A program made the position numbers and the translations under genes. This document shows positions 1 to 13,794 of a stretch of 64,000 nucleotides of DNA, piece by piece. Numbering within the stretch: the first letter of the stretch is position 1; each line of letters starts with the position of its first letter. A model generated the notes under the pieces. It ran no database searches. It was not told where the DNA came from and worked only from the letters and a program-made list of their open reading frames with translations. Source of the DNA: Gammaproteobacteria bacterium (GTDB lineage Bacteria > Pseudomonadota > Gammaproteobacteria > Steroidobacterales > Foliamicaceae); NCBI GenBank assembly GCA_011523505.1, contig WTGP01000018.1, positions 486,955 through 550,954 of the forward strand, read 5' to 3'.

Positions 1-1418
<1,418 letters not shown>

Positions 1419-1424
1419 GGCGCG

Positions 1425-4120
<2,696 letters not shown>

Positions 4121-4139
4121 GATCGGCCGCCGCTGGACC

Positions 4140-5039
4140 CTATGCGGCTTCTCCCGCCAGGACCCCGCGCGGGTCTTCGATCAGGTCGGGATGATGGAGC
4201 TTGACCAGCCGGAGCAGCTCGACCGGCAACCCTTCGGGAGATTCCGCCTTGCCTCCACGCCCGTTCTGTACCGTGTGACCCGGGGCATCGCCCATTTGCA
4301 TCCAGGGCCGGAACGCTGTATTGGCAATGTAGGCCACGTCGACGGGCACCGAAATTGTCGACGGATCGGAAAGCGCCTTCCAGCTGCCCTGGTTGATCGT
4401 CCACTCGCGGTAGAAAAAGTCCGGATTCGGCTCACCGGCCGGGAACACCCGCGCGCTGATGTCCTGGCGGATGTAGAAGTCGTCGCCGCGCCGCTGCGGC
4501 AGACTGATGAAGCGCTCGCTTTCGACCTGGCCCGTGGCAAAAAAGGACTCGCCATCGACCGTTTCCTGCTGCATCGTGAACTCGTTGGTGTCCTCGGCGC
4601 GAACCGTCATGTCCATGTGCGACGGGCCGGCACGGTACAGGGGCACATCGACCACGTTGCCGGTAACCGGCATGGTCAGCTTGTCCAGCAGCTCCCCCGT
4701 CTCGATGTCCATGTACATCGCGACTTCCAGCGAGACGCTCTTGTAGAGGCTGTCGTTGACCTTACGCATCTGGCGAATCGTGGTCGACAGCAGCCGGTAC
4801 ATCGGGTAGGTCACGCCGTCGATAAACGCATAGTTGACCGCGTCCACCCAGCCCATCGTCACCCGGTCGTCGAGGCTGCTGCGCAGCTTGACGAAGTAGT
4901 GCAGCATTTCATCGTCGGTGAGATCGAGATCGGTAAGTCCCGAATACTCTTCTGCTTGCGCCCCGGGGGCCAGCCCGGCCAGAAACGGAACGCCAAGCGC
5001 ACCCGCCAATACCGAACGGCGATTCAAGTTGGTGTTCAT
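4140..5039 (-). CDS. DUF1838 family protein with Tat-type signal peptide
   Basis: Function unknown. The 299-residue protein starts with NRRSVLAGALGVPFLAGLAP and a cleavage region near AQA, a twin-arginine-like export signal (RRSVLAG), so it probably folds in the cytoplasm and acts in the periplasm. The rest resembles the DUF1838 family: aromatic-rich, no membrane segment, with repeated charged strands such as RRGDDFYIRQDISARVFP. ATG at 5039 was preferred to TTG at 5051 because a strong Shine-Dalgarno sequence (GGGAGG) lies 6 bp before the ATG and would overlap the TTG start. It sits between accA and tilS, 20 bp after the accA stop, where the conserved block normally has no such gene. Confidence 0.75.
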   Translation of the reverse strand: MNTNLNRRSVLAGALGVPFLAGLAPGAQAEEYSGLTDLDLTDDEMLHYFVKLRSSLDDRVTMGWVDAVNYAFIDGVTYPMYRLLSTTIRQMRKVNDSLYKSVSLEVAMYMDIETGELLDKLTMPVTGNVVDVPLYRAGPSHMDMTVRAEDTNEFTMQQETVDGESFFATGQVESERFISLPQRRGDDFYIRQDISARVFPAGEPNPDFFYREWTINQGSWKALSDPSTISVPVDVAYIANTAFRPWMQMGDAPGHTVQNGRGGKAESPEGLPVELLRLVKLHHPDLIEDPRGVLAGEAA

Positions 5040-5059
5040 ATTTCCTCCCAATACATGGA

Positions 5060-6016
5060 TCAGGCTTCGCGGTAGACACCGTAGTTGAGCAATCGCTGAT
5101 GGCGGCGCTCCAGCAGTTCGGCGGGTTCCAGGCGGGTCAGCTTGAGCAGGTGCTTGCCGATCGCCTTCTTGAGGCTCGCGATCGCGGCGGTCGGGTCGCG
5201 GTGGGCGCCGCCCACGGGTTCGTCCAGAACTTCATCGACGAGCTTGAGCTTCAGCAGCCGCCTGGCCGTGATGCCCATGGCCTGGGCGGCCTCGGTGGCG
5301 TGGTCGGCGCTCTTCCATAGAATGCTCGCGCAGCCTTCCGGAGAAATGACCGAGTAGATGCTGTATTGCATCATGATCACCACGTCCGCCACGCCAATGG
5401 CCAGCGCCCCGCCGGAGCCTCCCTCGCCGATGATCGCACTGATGATGGGAGTCTTCAGTCCCACCATGCAGCTCAGGCTGGAGGCGATGGCCTCGCTCTG
5501 GCCCCGTTCCTCCGCTCCGATTCCCGGATAGGCGCCGGGCGTATCGATCAGCGTGACCACCGGCAGCGAGAACTTCTCGGCAAGCTGCATGAGCCGTTGC
5601 GCCTTGCGGTAGCCCTCCGGGCGGGTCATGCCGTAGTTGCGGCGCACCCTCGAGGCCGTATCCCGCCCTTTCTGGTGGCCGATCAGCATCACCGGAGTTC
5701 CCTCGATGCGGGCCAGTCCGCCGACGAGCGCGTAATCGTCCGCGTACATGCGATCGCCGTGCAACTCCTGGAATTCCCCGGTCATGCCGGCAATGTAGTC
5801 CAGCGAGTAGGGCCGCTTCGGATGGCGCGCCACCTGCGCGGTTTGCCACGGCGTGAGCTTGCGGTAGATGTTGCGGGTCAGCGATTCGCTGCTGCGCTGC
5901 AGCCGCTGAATCTCGCCCGCCACGTCCACGCCGGAATCGTTGTCGAGAAACCTCAGTTGCTCGATCTTGCTTTCCAGCTCCGCGATGGGCTGTTCGAAGT
6001 CAAGAAATGATTCCAT
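5060..6016 (-). CDS. accA: Acetyl-CoA carboxylase carboxyltransferase, alpha subunit
   Basis: With AccD it transfers the carboxyl group from carboxybiotin to acetyl-CoA, the first step of fatty acid synthesis. The 318-residue length matches E. coli (319). It begins with the family-typical coiled N-terminus ([18 protein letters not shown]) and contains [24 protein letters not shown], the glycine-rich oxyanion region [16 protein letters not shown] and the end segment [17 protein letters not shown]. It lies 62 bp after dnaE, the usual order. accD, accB and accC are not in the window. Confidence 0.97.
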   Translation of the reverse strand: MESFLDFEQPIAELESKIEQLRFLDNDSGVDVAGEIQRLQRSSESLTRNIYRKLTPWQTAQVARHPKRPYSLDYIAGMTGEFQELHGDRMYADDYALVGGLARIEGTPVMLIGHQKGRDTASRVRRNYGMTRPEGYRKAQRLMQLAEKFSLPVVTLIDTPGAYPGIGAEERGQSEAIASSLSCMVGLKTPIISAIIGEGGSGGALAIGVADVVIMMQYSIYSVISPEGCASILWKSADHATEAAQAMGITARRLLKLKLVDEVLDEPVGGAHRDPTAAIASLKKAIGKHLLKLTRLEPAELLERRHQRLLNYGVYREA

Positions 6017-6078
6017 GCGCAGTGCGTCCGACCAGGCCGGGCCTGCGATTGTAAGCCCTTATCGGTGCGAGCGCCGTG

Positions 6079-9000
6079 TCAGGCGTAGCGAATATTGAAC
6101 TCGCTGATTACCGGCGATTCGCCCAGGGCATGCCGCAGGCCGCCGGTTGCGCGCACGTTCCAGTGACTGCCCAGGCGTAGGCTGCCGGCGGCGGCCGGGC
6201 CGGAATAACGCACGACAACCTGCGTTCCGCCGGGCACGTGCGGGCGCAGCAGATCCTTGAGCTGCGTGAAGGTCTCGGCCGGCGTTTCGGCCGCGCGACA
6301 GTCGAGCAAGAGCAGCCGGGCGCGCTCTTCCATCACGTCGTCCAGCGGCTCCACCGAGTCCGCAAACAGCATGAGCGAACCCCGCTGCAGGCGCGACAGG
6401 CGGCCCTTCACCAACACGAGGGAATGGGGCGTGATCAGTCGGCCGGGCGGCGCGCCAGCGTCCCACCGCGGCAAACGCACCGGCAGCCGGGTGGCGCCGT
6501 CGTCCAGGTCGAAGTAGTTGGCGCCGGACCTTCGCCATTTGCGCAACACGCTGCCGGCCACCGTAACGTCCGGCGCGTCGCGTTCATCCCGCGGGCCCGG
6601 CTGCGATCGATCCAGTATCTCGCGCAGCGCGCCGCCCGTGAGAACGTGCGCCTCGTCCCGGCATTCGTCGAACGGGTGGCCGCTCAGGCAAAACCCCAGG
6701 CTCCGGCGCTCTCCGTCCAGCAGTTCCCGAAGACCCCATTCCGGTACGTCGGGAATCTCGATTTGCATCGGCTGATCGCCGCCGCCGTCGAACAGGCCTT
6801 CCTGCCCGCTTTCCGCGTCGCGGGCCGCCTGCGCCGCGGCCGCGAGCGCCGCGGGCAACACCCGTATCAGCGCGGCCCGGTTGGCGCACAAGCTGTCCAG
6901 GGCGCCCGAGCGAACCAGCGTTTCGGCCTGCCGCTGGTGCAGCCCCGCGCCGCTGATACGCGAAAACAGGTCCGCTATGCCCGTATAGGGCCCGTTTGCT
7001 TCGCGTTCGGCCCGAATGGCCTGGGCCGCGGCCTGGCCCAGTCCGCGGATGGCGCCCAGCCCGCAGCGAACGGCCTGGTCGTCCACGGCGCTGAACCCCA
7101 CATGCGAGCGGTTCACGTCCGGGCGCTCAACCGCGAGCCCCAGGGCGAGGCACTCCTGCGTCATCCAGTAGAGGCGGTCATGCGCGCTCATGTCGGTGGT
7201 CATCGTGGACGCCATGTACTGGGCCGGATAGTGCGCCTTCAGCCAGGCCGTCTGGTAGGCGACGATGGCATACGCCGTGGAGTGCGACTTGTTGAAACCG
7301 TAGCCGGCGAAGGTCTCCATCAGGTTGAAGATGTGCTCGGCCTTGCCCCGGGTCAGTCCGTGCTTCAGGGCGCCCTTTACGAACACCGAGCGCTGATCCG
7401 CCATCTCACCTTTAAGTTTCTTGCCCATCGCGCGCCGCAGCACGTCCGCCTGGGCAAAGCTGTAGCCGGCGATCAGGCGCGCGATCTCCATGACCTGCTC
7501 CTGGTAGAGGATCACGCCGTAGGTTTCGCCCAGGAGTTCGCGCAAGTCGTCGTGAAGGTAATCGACCGACTCCTGGCCGTGCTTGCGCTTGATATACGTA
7601 TCCGCCATGCCGGTCTGCAGCGGACCGGGACGGAACAGCGCCACCAGCGCGATCATGTCGCTGAAGCGGTCCGGCCGCAGATCGCGGATCAGGTCGCGCA
7701 TGCCGCGCGACTCGAGCTGGAAAACCGCGCGGGTGCGCAGGTTGCGCAGGAGTTCGTACACGCTCGAATCGTCCAGCGGCAGCCGGGCGATGTCGATAGG
7801 CGGCTCGTCCGCCGAGCGGCGGGCGCAATTGACTTCCTCCACGGTGCGGGTGATCGTGGTGAGGTCGTTCAGGGCCAGGAAATCGAACTTCACCAGGCCG
7901 ACCGATTCGATGTCGTCCTTGTCGAACTGGGTGACCGTCGGCGCGTCGCTTTCCTGGCGGTAGAGCGGCGTGAACTGGATCAACTCCGAAGGAGCGATCA
8001 CTACGCCGCCCGCGTGGGTGCTGGAATTGCGCGGCAGGCCCTCCAGTTGCAGCGCCAGATCGACGACCGCGCGCGCCTCGGTGTCGGTGTTGTACAAATG
8101 ACTCAGTTCCCGGTCGTCCTTCATCGCCTGCTCGATGGTCACGCCCACGGGCAGCGCGGGGATCAGACCGGCGATCTGTTCTCCCAGGCCCAGCGGATGA
8201 CCAAGGACCCGGGTCGCGTCCTTGATCGCGGCGCGCGCCGCCAGGCGGTTGAACGTGATGATTTGCGCCACCCGGTCCCGCCCGTACTCCTCGGCCACGT
8301 GCTCAAGGACCCGTTCGCGCTGTTCGGCGCAGAAATCGATATCGATGTCCGGCATGGAAATCCGCTCCGGGTTCAGGAAGCGCTCGAAGATCAAACCGTA
8401 GCGCAGCGGATCGATGGCGGTAATGCCCAGCGCGTAACTGATCAGCGAACCTGCCGCCGATCCCCTGCCCGGACCCACCGGCACCTCGTTATCGCGCGCC
8501 CAGCGCACGATGTCGGCGACGATCAGGAAGTAGCCGGGGAAGTCCATGCGCCGCACAACCTCCAGCTCGGCGCGCAAGCGGTCGGTGTAACGCTGGGGCA
8601 GCTCCGCATCCGCGCCTCCCCCTGCGCCGACGCCGAGCTGGCGTTTCAGGCCGGTCAGCGCCTCTTGTTCGAGAAATTCCCATTCGCTCAGGCCCGCGGG
8701 CGCGCGCGCCTTTGGAAGCCTTGATTCGCCGAGGTCCAGTTCCACCGTACAGGCGCGGGCGATGGCCACGGTGTTGCTCAGGGCCTCCGGCAGGTCGGCG
8801 AACAACTCGGCCATCTCCGCCGGACTCCTCAGGTATTGCTGGGGCGTGTAGCGCCGCTCGCGGCGCGGATCGTTCAGTGTTTCGCCCCGGTGTATGCACA
8901 CCCGCGCTTCGTGCGCAGTGAACTCGCCTCCGTCCAGGAAGCGAACGTCGTTGACCGCCACCAGCGGGATACCTTCGGCGTTGGCGAGTTCCACCGTTCG

Positions 9001-9582
9001 CTGCGCAAGTTCCGCCTCGCCCGGGCGGCCCAGCCGGCTCACCTCCAGAAAGAGGCCGTCTCCCATCAGCCGGCGCAAGGCCAGTATCCGCTCGCGCTCC
9101 CGGCGCGCCTCGGGTCCGCGGCCGGCGGCGCTGTCGAGGCCGATCAGCCCGATCAGGCCATCCAGCACCCCGGCGCTCAGCCATTCGCCCTTGAGCGCGG
9201 GGTCGCCGCGCGGCTCCAGTTCGAGGTACATGCGCGTGAGCAGGGCCAGCAGGTTTCTGTAGCCCGTCGCGTTCCGGCACAGGAACGTCACCCGCCCGGG
9301 CCGGGTCCCATCCTCCGGCCGGCCGAAATCCAGGTCCGCGCCCAGGATAGGCTTGACGCCCGCGTCAAGCGCCGCCCGGTAGAAGCGCACCGCCCCGAAC
9401 ATGTTGTTCAGGTCGGTCAGGGCCACGGCAGGCATACCCCGCTCCCGCACCGCGCGGCAAAAACCTCCCCCGCCGCCGCTTATGCGCAGCACCGAGTCCA
9501 CCAGCGAGAATTCCGAGTGCAGGCGAAGATGGACGAATGGAGCGGTCGGTTCCACGGGCGGTTCAGGTCCTGTTCCCGCCAT
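6079..9582 (-). CDS. dnaE: DNA polymerase III alpha subunit
   Basis: Replicative polymerase of the C family, 1167 residues (E. coli 1160). Domain order: N-terminal PHP domain starting FVHLRLHSEFSLVDS; the polymerase palm with PGRGSAAGSLISYALGI and the catalytic acidic motif PDIDIDFC at about residues 409-416; the beta-binding and fingers region (NKSHSTAYAIVAYQTAWLKA); and a C-terminal OB fold (VTVAGSVLRKWRRSG). The ATG at 9582 lies 20 bp inside the end of rnhB, a coupling typical of rnhB-dnaE. No DnaQ-type exonuclease domain is fused. Confidence 0.97.
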   Translation of the reverse strand: MAGTGPEPPVEPTAPFVHLRLHSEFSLVDSVLRISGGGGGFCRAVRERGMPAVALTDLNNMFGAVRFYRAALDAGVKPILGADLDFGRPEDGTRPGRVTFLCRNATGYRNLLALLTRMYLELEPRGDPALKGEWLSAGVLDGLIGLIGLDSAAGRGPEARRERERILALRRLMGDGLFLEVSRLGRPGEAELAQRTVELANAEGIPLVAVNDVRFLDGGEFTAHEARVCIHRGETLNDPRRERRYTPQQYLRSPAEMAELFADLPEALSNTVAIARACTVELDLGESRLPKARAPAGLSEWEFLEQEALTGLKRQLGVGAGGGADAELPQRYTDRLRAELEVVRRMDFPGYFLIVADIVRWARDNEVPVGPGRGSAAGSLISYALGITAIDPLRYGLIFERFLNPERISMPDIDIDFCAEQRERVLEHVAEEYGRDRVAQIITFNRLAARAAIKDATRVLGHPLGLGEQIAGLIPALPVGVTIEQAMKDDRELSHLYNTDTEARAVVDLALQLEGLPRNSSTHAGGVVIAPSELIQFTPLYRQESDAPTVTQFDKDDIESVGLVKFDFLALNDLTTITRTVEEVNCARRSADEPPIDIARLPLDDSSVYELLRNLRTRAVFQLESRGMRDLIRDLRPDRFSDMIALVALFRPGPLQTGMADTYIKRKHGQESVDYLHDDLRELLGETYGVILYQEQVMEIARLIAGYSFAQADVLRRAMGKKLKGEMADQRSVFVKGALKHGLTRGKAEHIFNLMETFAGYGFNKSHSTAYAIVAYQTAWLKAHYPAQYMASTMTTDMSAHDRLYWMTQECLALGLAVERPDVNRSHVGFSAVDDQAVRCGLGAIRGLGQAAAQAIRAEREANGPYTGIADLFSRISGAGLHQRQAETLVRSGALDSLCANRAALIRVLPAALAAAAQAARDAESGQEGLFDGGGDQPMQIEIPDVPEWGLRELLDGERRSLGFCLSGHPFDECRDEAHVLTGGALREILDRSQPGPRDERDAPDVTVAGSVLRKWRRSGANYFDLDDGATRLPVRLPRWDAGAPPGRLITPHSLVLVKGRLSRLQRGSLMLFADSVEPLDDVMEERARLLLLDCRAAETPAETFTQLKDLLRPHVPGGTQVVVRYSGPAAAGSLRLGSHWNVRATGGLRHALGESPVISEFNIRYA

Positions 9583-10219
9583 GCGCCGGGGCGACGGCGC
9601 GAACGGGCCGGAAACTGCGGCGGTGCGCGGGGCTTGCGCCCAGTCGTTCGAGGGCCGCGCGATGCGAGGGCACGGCGTAGCCCTTATGTTCGGCCAGTCG
9701 ATATCCCGGCCATCTGAGATCCAGGCGCCGCATCAAACGATCCCGACGTTCCTTGGCCACGATGGAAGCGGCGGCGATGAGCGGGCAGCGACGGTCGCCG
9801 CCGATCATGGCCTCGAGTTCGACATCCCGGCGCCAGCTCGCCGGCATCTCGGGCAGGTAGGGTCCGTCCACCCGCACCTGCATCGGCTTGCGGGACAGGC
9901 CAAGCAGCGCCCGACGCATGGCCAGCAGGCTGGCGCGCAGGACATTGAGCCGATCGATCTCCTCCACTGCCGCGAATCCCACCGACCAGGCCAGGCAACC
10001 GCTTCGAATGGCTTCTTCGAGCACCGCGCGCCGCGCGGGCGAGAGCAGTTTGGAGTCGCGCACGCCGGGAATGTCCCGTCCCGCGGGAAGCGCGACGGCG
10101 GCGGCGACCACGGGCCCCGCCAGCGCGCCGCGGCCCGCCTCATCCACTCCGGCCAGAATCCCGGACGGGCGCGAGGGGCATGCCCTCGCCCCCGGGTGTT
10201 CCATGGCAGGGCCCCGCAC
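9563..10219 (-). CDS. rnhB: Ribonuclease HII
   Basis: Cuts the RNA strand of RNA-DNA hybrids and removes single ribonucleotides from DNA. The family motif GVDEAGRGALAGP supplies the first catalytic Asp-Glu pair. RDSKLLSPARR and VDGPYLPEM hold further conserved residues. The longest frame starts with GTG at 10219, only 3 bp after lpxB. An ATG at 10204 gives a protein five residues shorter and is equally possible. The lpxB-rnhB-dnaE order is the usual one. Confidence 0.94.
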   Translation of the reverse strand: MRGPAMEHPGARACPSRPSGILAGVDEAGRGALAGPVVAAAVALPAGRDIPGVRDSKLLSPARRAVLEEAIRSGCLAWSVGFAAVEEIDRLNVLRASLLAMRRALLGLSRKPMQVRVDGPYLPEMPASWRRDVELEAMIGGDRRCPLIAAASIVAKERRDRLMRRLDLRWPGYRLAEHKGYAVPSHRAALERLGASPAHRRSFRPVRAVAPAHGGNRT

Positions 10220-10222
10220 GAG

Positions 10223-11374
10223 TCAGGCGGCCTTCGCCAGCGCCAGGACGGCCTGCGCCGCGCGGTCATTGACGCCCCGGCCCAGCGATTCGGAAAGACG
10301 GGCGAATTCCGCGCGCATCGTCCGACGGGCGCCGGAATCGTCGTAGAGACGCAGCAGCTCGGCCCCCAGCGTCTCGCCGCGGGCCTGTTCCTGCAGCAGT
10401 TCGGGAACCAGTTTGCGTCCGGCGAGGATATTGGGCAAGGCGATGTGAGGCGTTTTCAGGAGACGGAAGGCGCGCGCAATCCAGGCCGTCAGAGGCACAA
10501 CCCGGTAAACCGCCACCAGCGGACAACCACACACCATGGCCTCCATCGTAACCGTGCCGGAAGCGGCAGCGGCCAGGTCGGCCCTTGCCAGCAAATCGCG
10601 CGCGTTTCCGGGCTCCCGGCTCACCTCGACGCCGGGCGCGAAGCGCCTGAGGATCGCGTCGAATTGCTCCCGGCCCTGCCCGCCGGCGGCGGCAGTGGAA
10701 AAGCGCACGCCCGGCCGGCGCTCCTTGAGCCATGCGGCCGCGCGCGCGATCGGAGGGCCTATGCGGCCTATCTCCGAACTGCGCGAACCCGGCAACAGGG
10801 CCACAAGCAGGTCGCCCTTGCGGGCGGGAGGCGGCGATCCACTCGATTCGGGAAGTTGCTCGTCGGCAATCGGATGACCGACGAATACCGCTTGCACGCC
10901 TTGTTCGCGCAACAGGGCCGGTTCGAACGGAAGCAGGCACAGCACACGGTCGCAATTGCGGCGGATGCGCCGTGCCCGGCCGGAGCGCCAGGCCCATATC
11001 GAGGGACACACGTATTGCACGGTGCGCACGCCACGCCGCTTTAGGCGCCTGGCCAGGCCCAGGTTGAGTTCCGGAGAATCCACGCCCACGAAAACGTCCG
11101 GGCGAAACTCGCCGAGCTGCCTGAGCAATTGGCGGCGCAGCATCCACAGGCGCGGCAGGTGGCGAACGATTTCGGCCAGGCCCATGACCGCGAATTCCGA
11201 CGAATCGAGCATGGCCCGGCATCCCGCCTCGCGCATTGCGGGGCCCGCAACGCCGGCCACCTCCACCTCCACCGGGCCGGCGCGCAGCGAGCGAATGAGT
11301 CCCGCGCCCAGACGATCGCCGGAGGCCTCGCCGGCGACCACCGCTATCCGCAGGGCCCGGTCGGCAGGCGTCAA
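10223..11374 (-). CDS. lpxB: Lipid-A-disaccharide synthase
   Basis: Inverting GT19 glycosyltransferase that joins UDP-2,3-diacylglucosamine and lipid X to form the lipid A disaccharide on the inner leaflet. The 383-residue protein starts RIAVVAGEASGDRLGAGLI, the canonical N-terminus. It contains VGVDSPELNLGLARRLK, VGHPIADE and LLPGSRSSEI. The most likely start is TTG at 11374, overlapping the lpxA stop as TTGA, since homology begins a few codons later and there is no nearer ATG or GTG. This implies coupled translation with lpxA. Confidence 0.95.
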   Translation of the reverse strand: MTPADRALRIAVVAGEASGDRLGAGLIRSLRAGPVEVEVAGVAGPAMREAGCRAMLDSSEFAVMGLAEIVRHLPRLWMLRRQLLRQLGEFRPDVFVGVDSPELNLGLARRLKRRGVRTVQYVCPSIWAWRSGRARRIRRNCDRVLCLLPFEPALLREQGVQAVFVGHPIADEQLPESSGSPPPARKGDLLVALLPGSRSSEIGRIGPPIARAAAWLKERRPGVRFSTAAAGGQGREQFDAILRRFAPGVEVSREPGNARDLLARADLAAAASGTVTMEAMVCGCPLVAVYRVVPLTAWIARAFRLLKTPHIALPNILAGRKLVPELLQEQARGETLGAELLRLYDDSGARRTMRAEFARLSESLGRGVNDRAAQAVLALAKAA

Positions 11375-12150
11375 CGCAAGAGGCCGCGCCCGGACTCGGC
11401 CAGGAACTCCGCCATCGGCGCCAGCTCCGGCTGTTCCCGGGCGGCTTCGGCAATAATTTCGGTCGCCTCGGCGCGGCTCAGCTCCTTGCGGTAAAGCGTG
11501 CGGTAGGCCCTTTCGATGTTGGCCCGCTGGGGAGGGGTGAACCCATGGCGCCGAAGTCCGATCACGTTGACCCCGCGCGGCCTGGGCGGCTGTCCCGCCA
11601 CCAGCACGTAGGGAGGAACGTCGCGGGTAATCCCGGCGTAGATTCCGACGAAGCCGTAGTCGCCGATCCGGCAGAACTGATGCGCTCCCGAAAACCCCGC
11701 CATGGTTACGTGACTGCCCACGCGGACATGGCCCGCAAGGCTGGCGAAATTGGCCATCACCACGTCGTCGCCGAGCATGCAGTCATGCGCGATATGAACG
11801 CTGGCCATCAGCCAGCAATTGTTCCCCACCCGCGTGACCCCGCCCCCGTCCTCGGTGCCGCGATTGATGGTCACGAACTCGCGAATCGTATTGCCGTCGC
11901 CGATTTCCAGACGGCTCGTTTCTCCCGAGCGGAATTTTCGGTCCTGCGGATCGCGCCCGATGGCCGCGTGGGGGTGGATTACATTGCGCGCGCCCAGGCG
12001 CGTGGGCCCCTCGATAATCGCGTGCGAGCCGATCTTGCAACCGGGACCGATCTCCACTTCCGGTCCGATTACGGCATAGGGGCCGACTTCCGCGTCGGCG
12101 GCCAGTTCCGCGCGCGAGGAAACGATCGCGGTCGTGTGAACTTCCGTCAC
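11371..12150 (-). CDS. lpxA: UDP-N-acetylglucosamine acyltransferase
   Basis: First enzyme of lipid A synthesis: transfers a 3-hydroxyacyl chain from ACP to the 3-OH of UDP-GlcNAc. The 259-residue left-handed beta-helix has hexapeptide repeats from residue 15 on, the catalytic histidine segment ASVHIAHDC (near residue 120) and the [12 protein letters not shown] segment. The residue matching the E. coli acyl-length ruler Gly173 is Ile170 (VGIYAG), which should favour a shorter chain. The start is GTG at 12150, forming a GTGA overlap with the lpxD stop. The fabZ gene usually found between the two is absent. Confidence 0.96.
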   Translation of the reverse strand: MTEVHTTAIVSSRAELAADAEVGPYAVIGPEVEIGPGCKIGSHAIIEGPTRLGARNVIHPHAAIGRDPQDRKFRSGETSRLEIGDGNTIREFVTINRGTEDGGGVTRVGNNCWLMASVHIAHDCMLGDDVVMANFASLAGHVRVGSHVTMAGFSGAHQFCRIGDYGFVGIYAGITRDVPPYVLVAGQPPRPRGVNVIGLRRHGFTPPQRANIERAYRTLYRKELSRAEATEIIAEAAREQPELAPMAEFLAESGRGLLR

Positions 12151-13187
12151 CGGGAACGCTCCAGGCGCCGCACCCGCTTGTGCAGGGCGTCCAGATGCTT
12201 GAAGCGCGCCGCATTGCGGCGCCAGCTGGTGACCTCTTCCATGGGCGTCATCGAACCCGCATAGGCCCCGGGTTTGCCGATCGGGCGCGTCACCACGGTG
12301 CGGGCCAGCAGCACCACGTCGTCGCAAATCCCGATGTGTCCCGCCACGCCGACATTGCCAGCGATCCGGCATCGGCGCCCTATCTTCACGCTCCCGGCAA
12401 TCATGCATCCGGCGGCCATGGCCGTGTGCTCCCCGATGCGCACGTTGTGTCCGATCTGTATCAGGTTGTCCAGACGCACCCCGTCCCCGATCACCGTGTC
12501 CTCGAGGGCGCCACGGTCGATCGTGGTGTTGGCGCCGATCTCGACATCGTCGCCGATACGCACGGCGCCCAGTTGCGGTATCTTGCGCCAGCGTCCGCCA
12601 GCATCCGGGGCATTGCCGAAACCGTCCGAACCCAGCACGGCGCCCTGGTGGACCAGGCACCGCTTTCCGATCGTCACGCCCTCGCAAACCGCGCTGTTCG
12701 CCAATATCCGGCTGTCCGCGCCGATATGCGCCCGAGGTCCCACGGTCGCGTTGGGTCCTATGTAAACCCCGCGGGCCAACGTGGCGCCGGCGGCCACACG
12801 CGCCCCGGCCGCCACTTCGCAGCTTCCGTCCACGCTCGCATCGGCGGACACCGTGGCGTCGGCATGAATTCCGGCCGCGGGCGGCAGCAGTTCGTGCAGC
12901 TCGTCGGCCACGCCGGCGAAAACACGATACGGGTCGGGCGTAATCAGCGCCGCTACCGGGCATTCAACGGCGTGGGATTCGCTCAGGATCACCGCGCCCG
13001 CCCCGGTCGAGCGAAGATCGCTCAGGTACGCCTGGTTGAGAAAGAAGGCCACGCTGCCGGCATCGGCGCCCGCCAGAGTGGATGCGCGATGAACCCTCAC
13101 GCCGGGCTCTCCGCGGAGTTGGCATTCGTGACGCCGGGCGAGTTCGCTAAGCGTCAGTCCCCGCTCGTGATGCGAACGCCGCTGCAT
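12147..13187 (-). CDS. lpxD: UDP-3-O-acylglucosamine N-acyltransferase
   Basis: Third step of lipid A synthesis: adds the N-linked 3-hydroxyacyl chain from ACP. The 346-residue protein has the N-terminal uridine-binding domain ([16 protein letters not shown], then [13 protein letters not shown]), followed by many hexapeptide repeats (beta-helix) and a C-terminal helical segment ending in [10 protein letters not shown]. The catalytic histidine sits in [11 protein letters not shown], beside [16 protein letters not shown]. It lies 21 bp after skp and overlaps lpxA by 4 bp. Confidence 0.96.
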   Translation of the reverse strand: MQRRSHHERGLTLSELARRHECQLRGEPGVRVHRASTLAGADAGSVAFFLNQAYLSDLRSTGAGAVILSESHAVECPVAALITPDPYRVFAGVADELHELLPPAAGIHADATVSADASVDGSCEVAAGARVAAGATLARGVYIGPNATVGPRAHIGADSRILANSAVCEGVTIGKRCLVHQGAVLGSDGFGNAPDAGGRWRKIPQLGAVRIGDDVEIGANTTIDRGALEDTVIGDGVRLDNLIQIGHNVRIGEHTAMAAGCMIAGSVKIGRRCRIAGNVGVAGHIGICDDVVLLARTVVTRPIGKPGAYAGSMTPMEEVTSWRRNAARFKHLDALHKRVRRLERSR

Positions 13188-13208
13188 CAGCTTTGCGGCC
13201 GGCGGACA

Positions 13209-13742
13209 CTAGTCCTGCTGTTCGCTGCTGTAGGTTTCCTGGAGGGCGCCCAAGACCTGCGGAGTGATGTTGACCGCATCGCCGAAGTACACGACACCGC
13301 CGCTCAGGACCAGGTCGTATTCGTTTTCCTCGGCCACCTGGCGCACGTGGCTGAGAAATACCGTTCCGAGGTCGCGGTTGCTGTTGGTTTGCTCCAACTG
13401 CAGGTCTTCCTCGAAGGCCTGCGCTTCCTGCTGAATCTCGCGCCGCAGGGCCAGGATTTCGCGCTCGGCGTTGCGCAACTGCTCGGTGCCCATGGTTTCC
13501 CGGTCGCGCTCGAAGTTCTCGCTCAGCTCCCCGAGGCGCGTCTGCTTGGCGTTGATATCGCGTTGCCGGGGAGAGAACATCTCCTGGATTCTTTCGTTGG
13601 CCGCCCGGCCCTGGGGCGACTCCACGGTCAAGGCATCCAGGTTGACGAATCCGATCTTCAGGGCGGTGTCCTGGGCCAGTGCGCTTCCGGCCGCAAGCGC
13701 ACTCAAAGCGGCGCCCAGGAGCAGGTTCTTTGTGATGTTCAT
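13209..13742 (-). CDS. skp: Periplasmic chaperone Skp (OmpH family)
   Basis: Trimeric jellyfish-shaped chaperone that holds unfolded outer-membrane proteins on their way to BamA. The 177-residue precursor has a clear Sec signal peptide (MNITKNLLLGAALSALAAGSALA, cleavage near ALA-QD). It is followed by KIGFVNLDALTVESPQG, a long charged helical region (about residues 55-125) matching the tentacles, and a C-terminal beta segment (YDLVLSGGVVYFGDAVNITP). The bamA-skp-lpxD order is conserved. Confidence 0.93.
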   Translation of the reverse strand: MNITKNLLLGAALSALAAGSALAQDTALKIGFVNLDALTVESPQGRAANERIQEMFSPRQRDINAKQTRLGELSENFERDRETMGTEQLRNAEREILALRREIQQEAQAFEEDLQLEQTNSNRDLGTVFLSHVRQVAEENEYDLVLSGGVVYFGDAVNITPQVLGALQETYSSEQQD

Positions 13743-13794
13743 TGTCTGAAAAAGCCTCTTGTTTCCAAAGGGATAGGGGAGGACGCCACAGGAT

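Noticed and set aside
6238..8724. Very long open frame on the plus strand, antisense to dnaE (similar ones oppose pyrG/kdsA at 555-2642, bamA at 14209-16254 and tsf/rpsB at 19274-22432)
   Set aside because: The translations are rich in Arg, His, Ala and Gly with no recognisable domain. They are the expected shadow of GC-rich codon third positions in well-identified genes.
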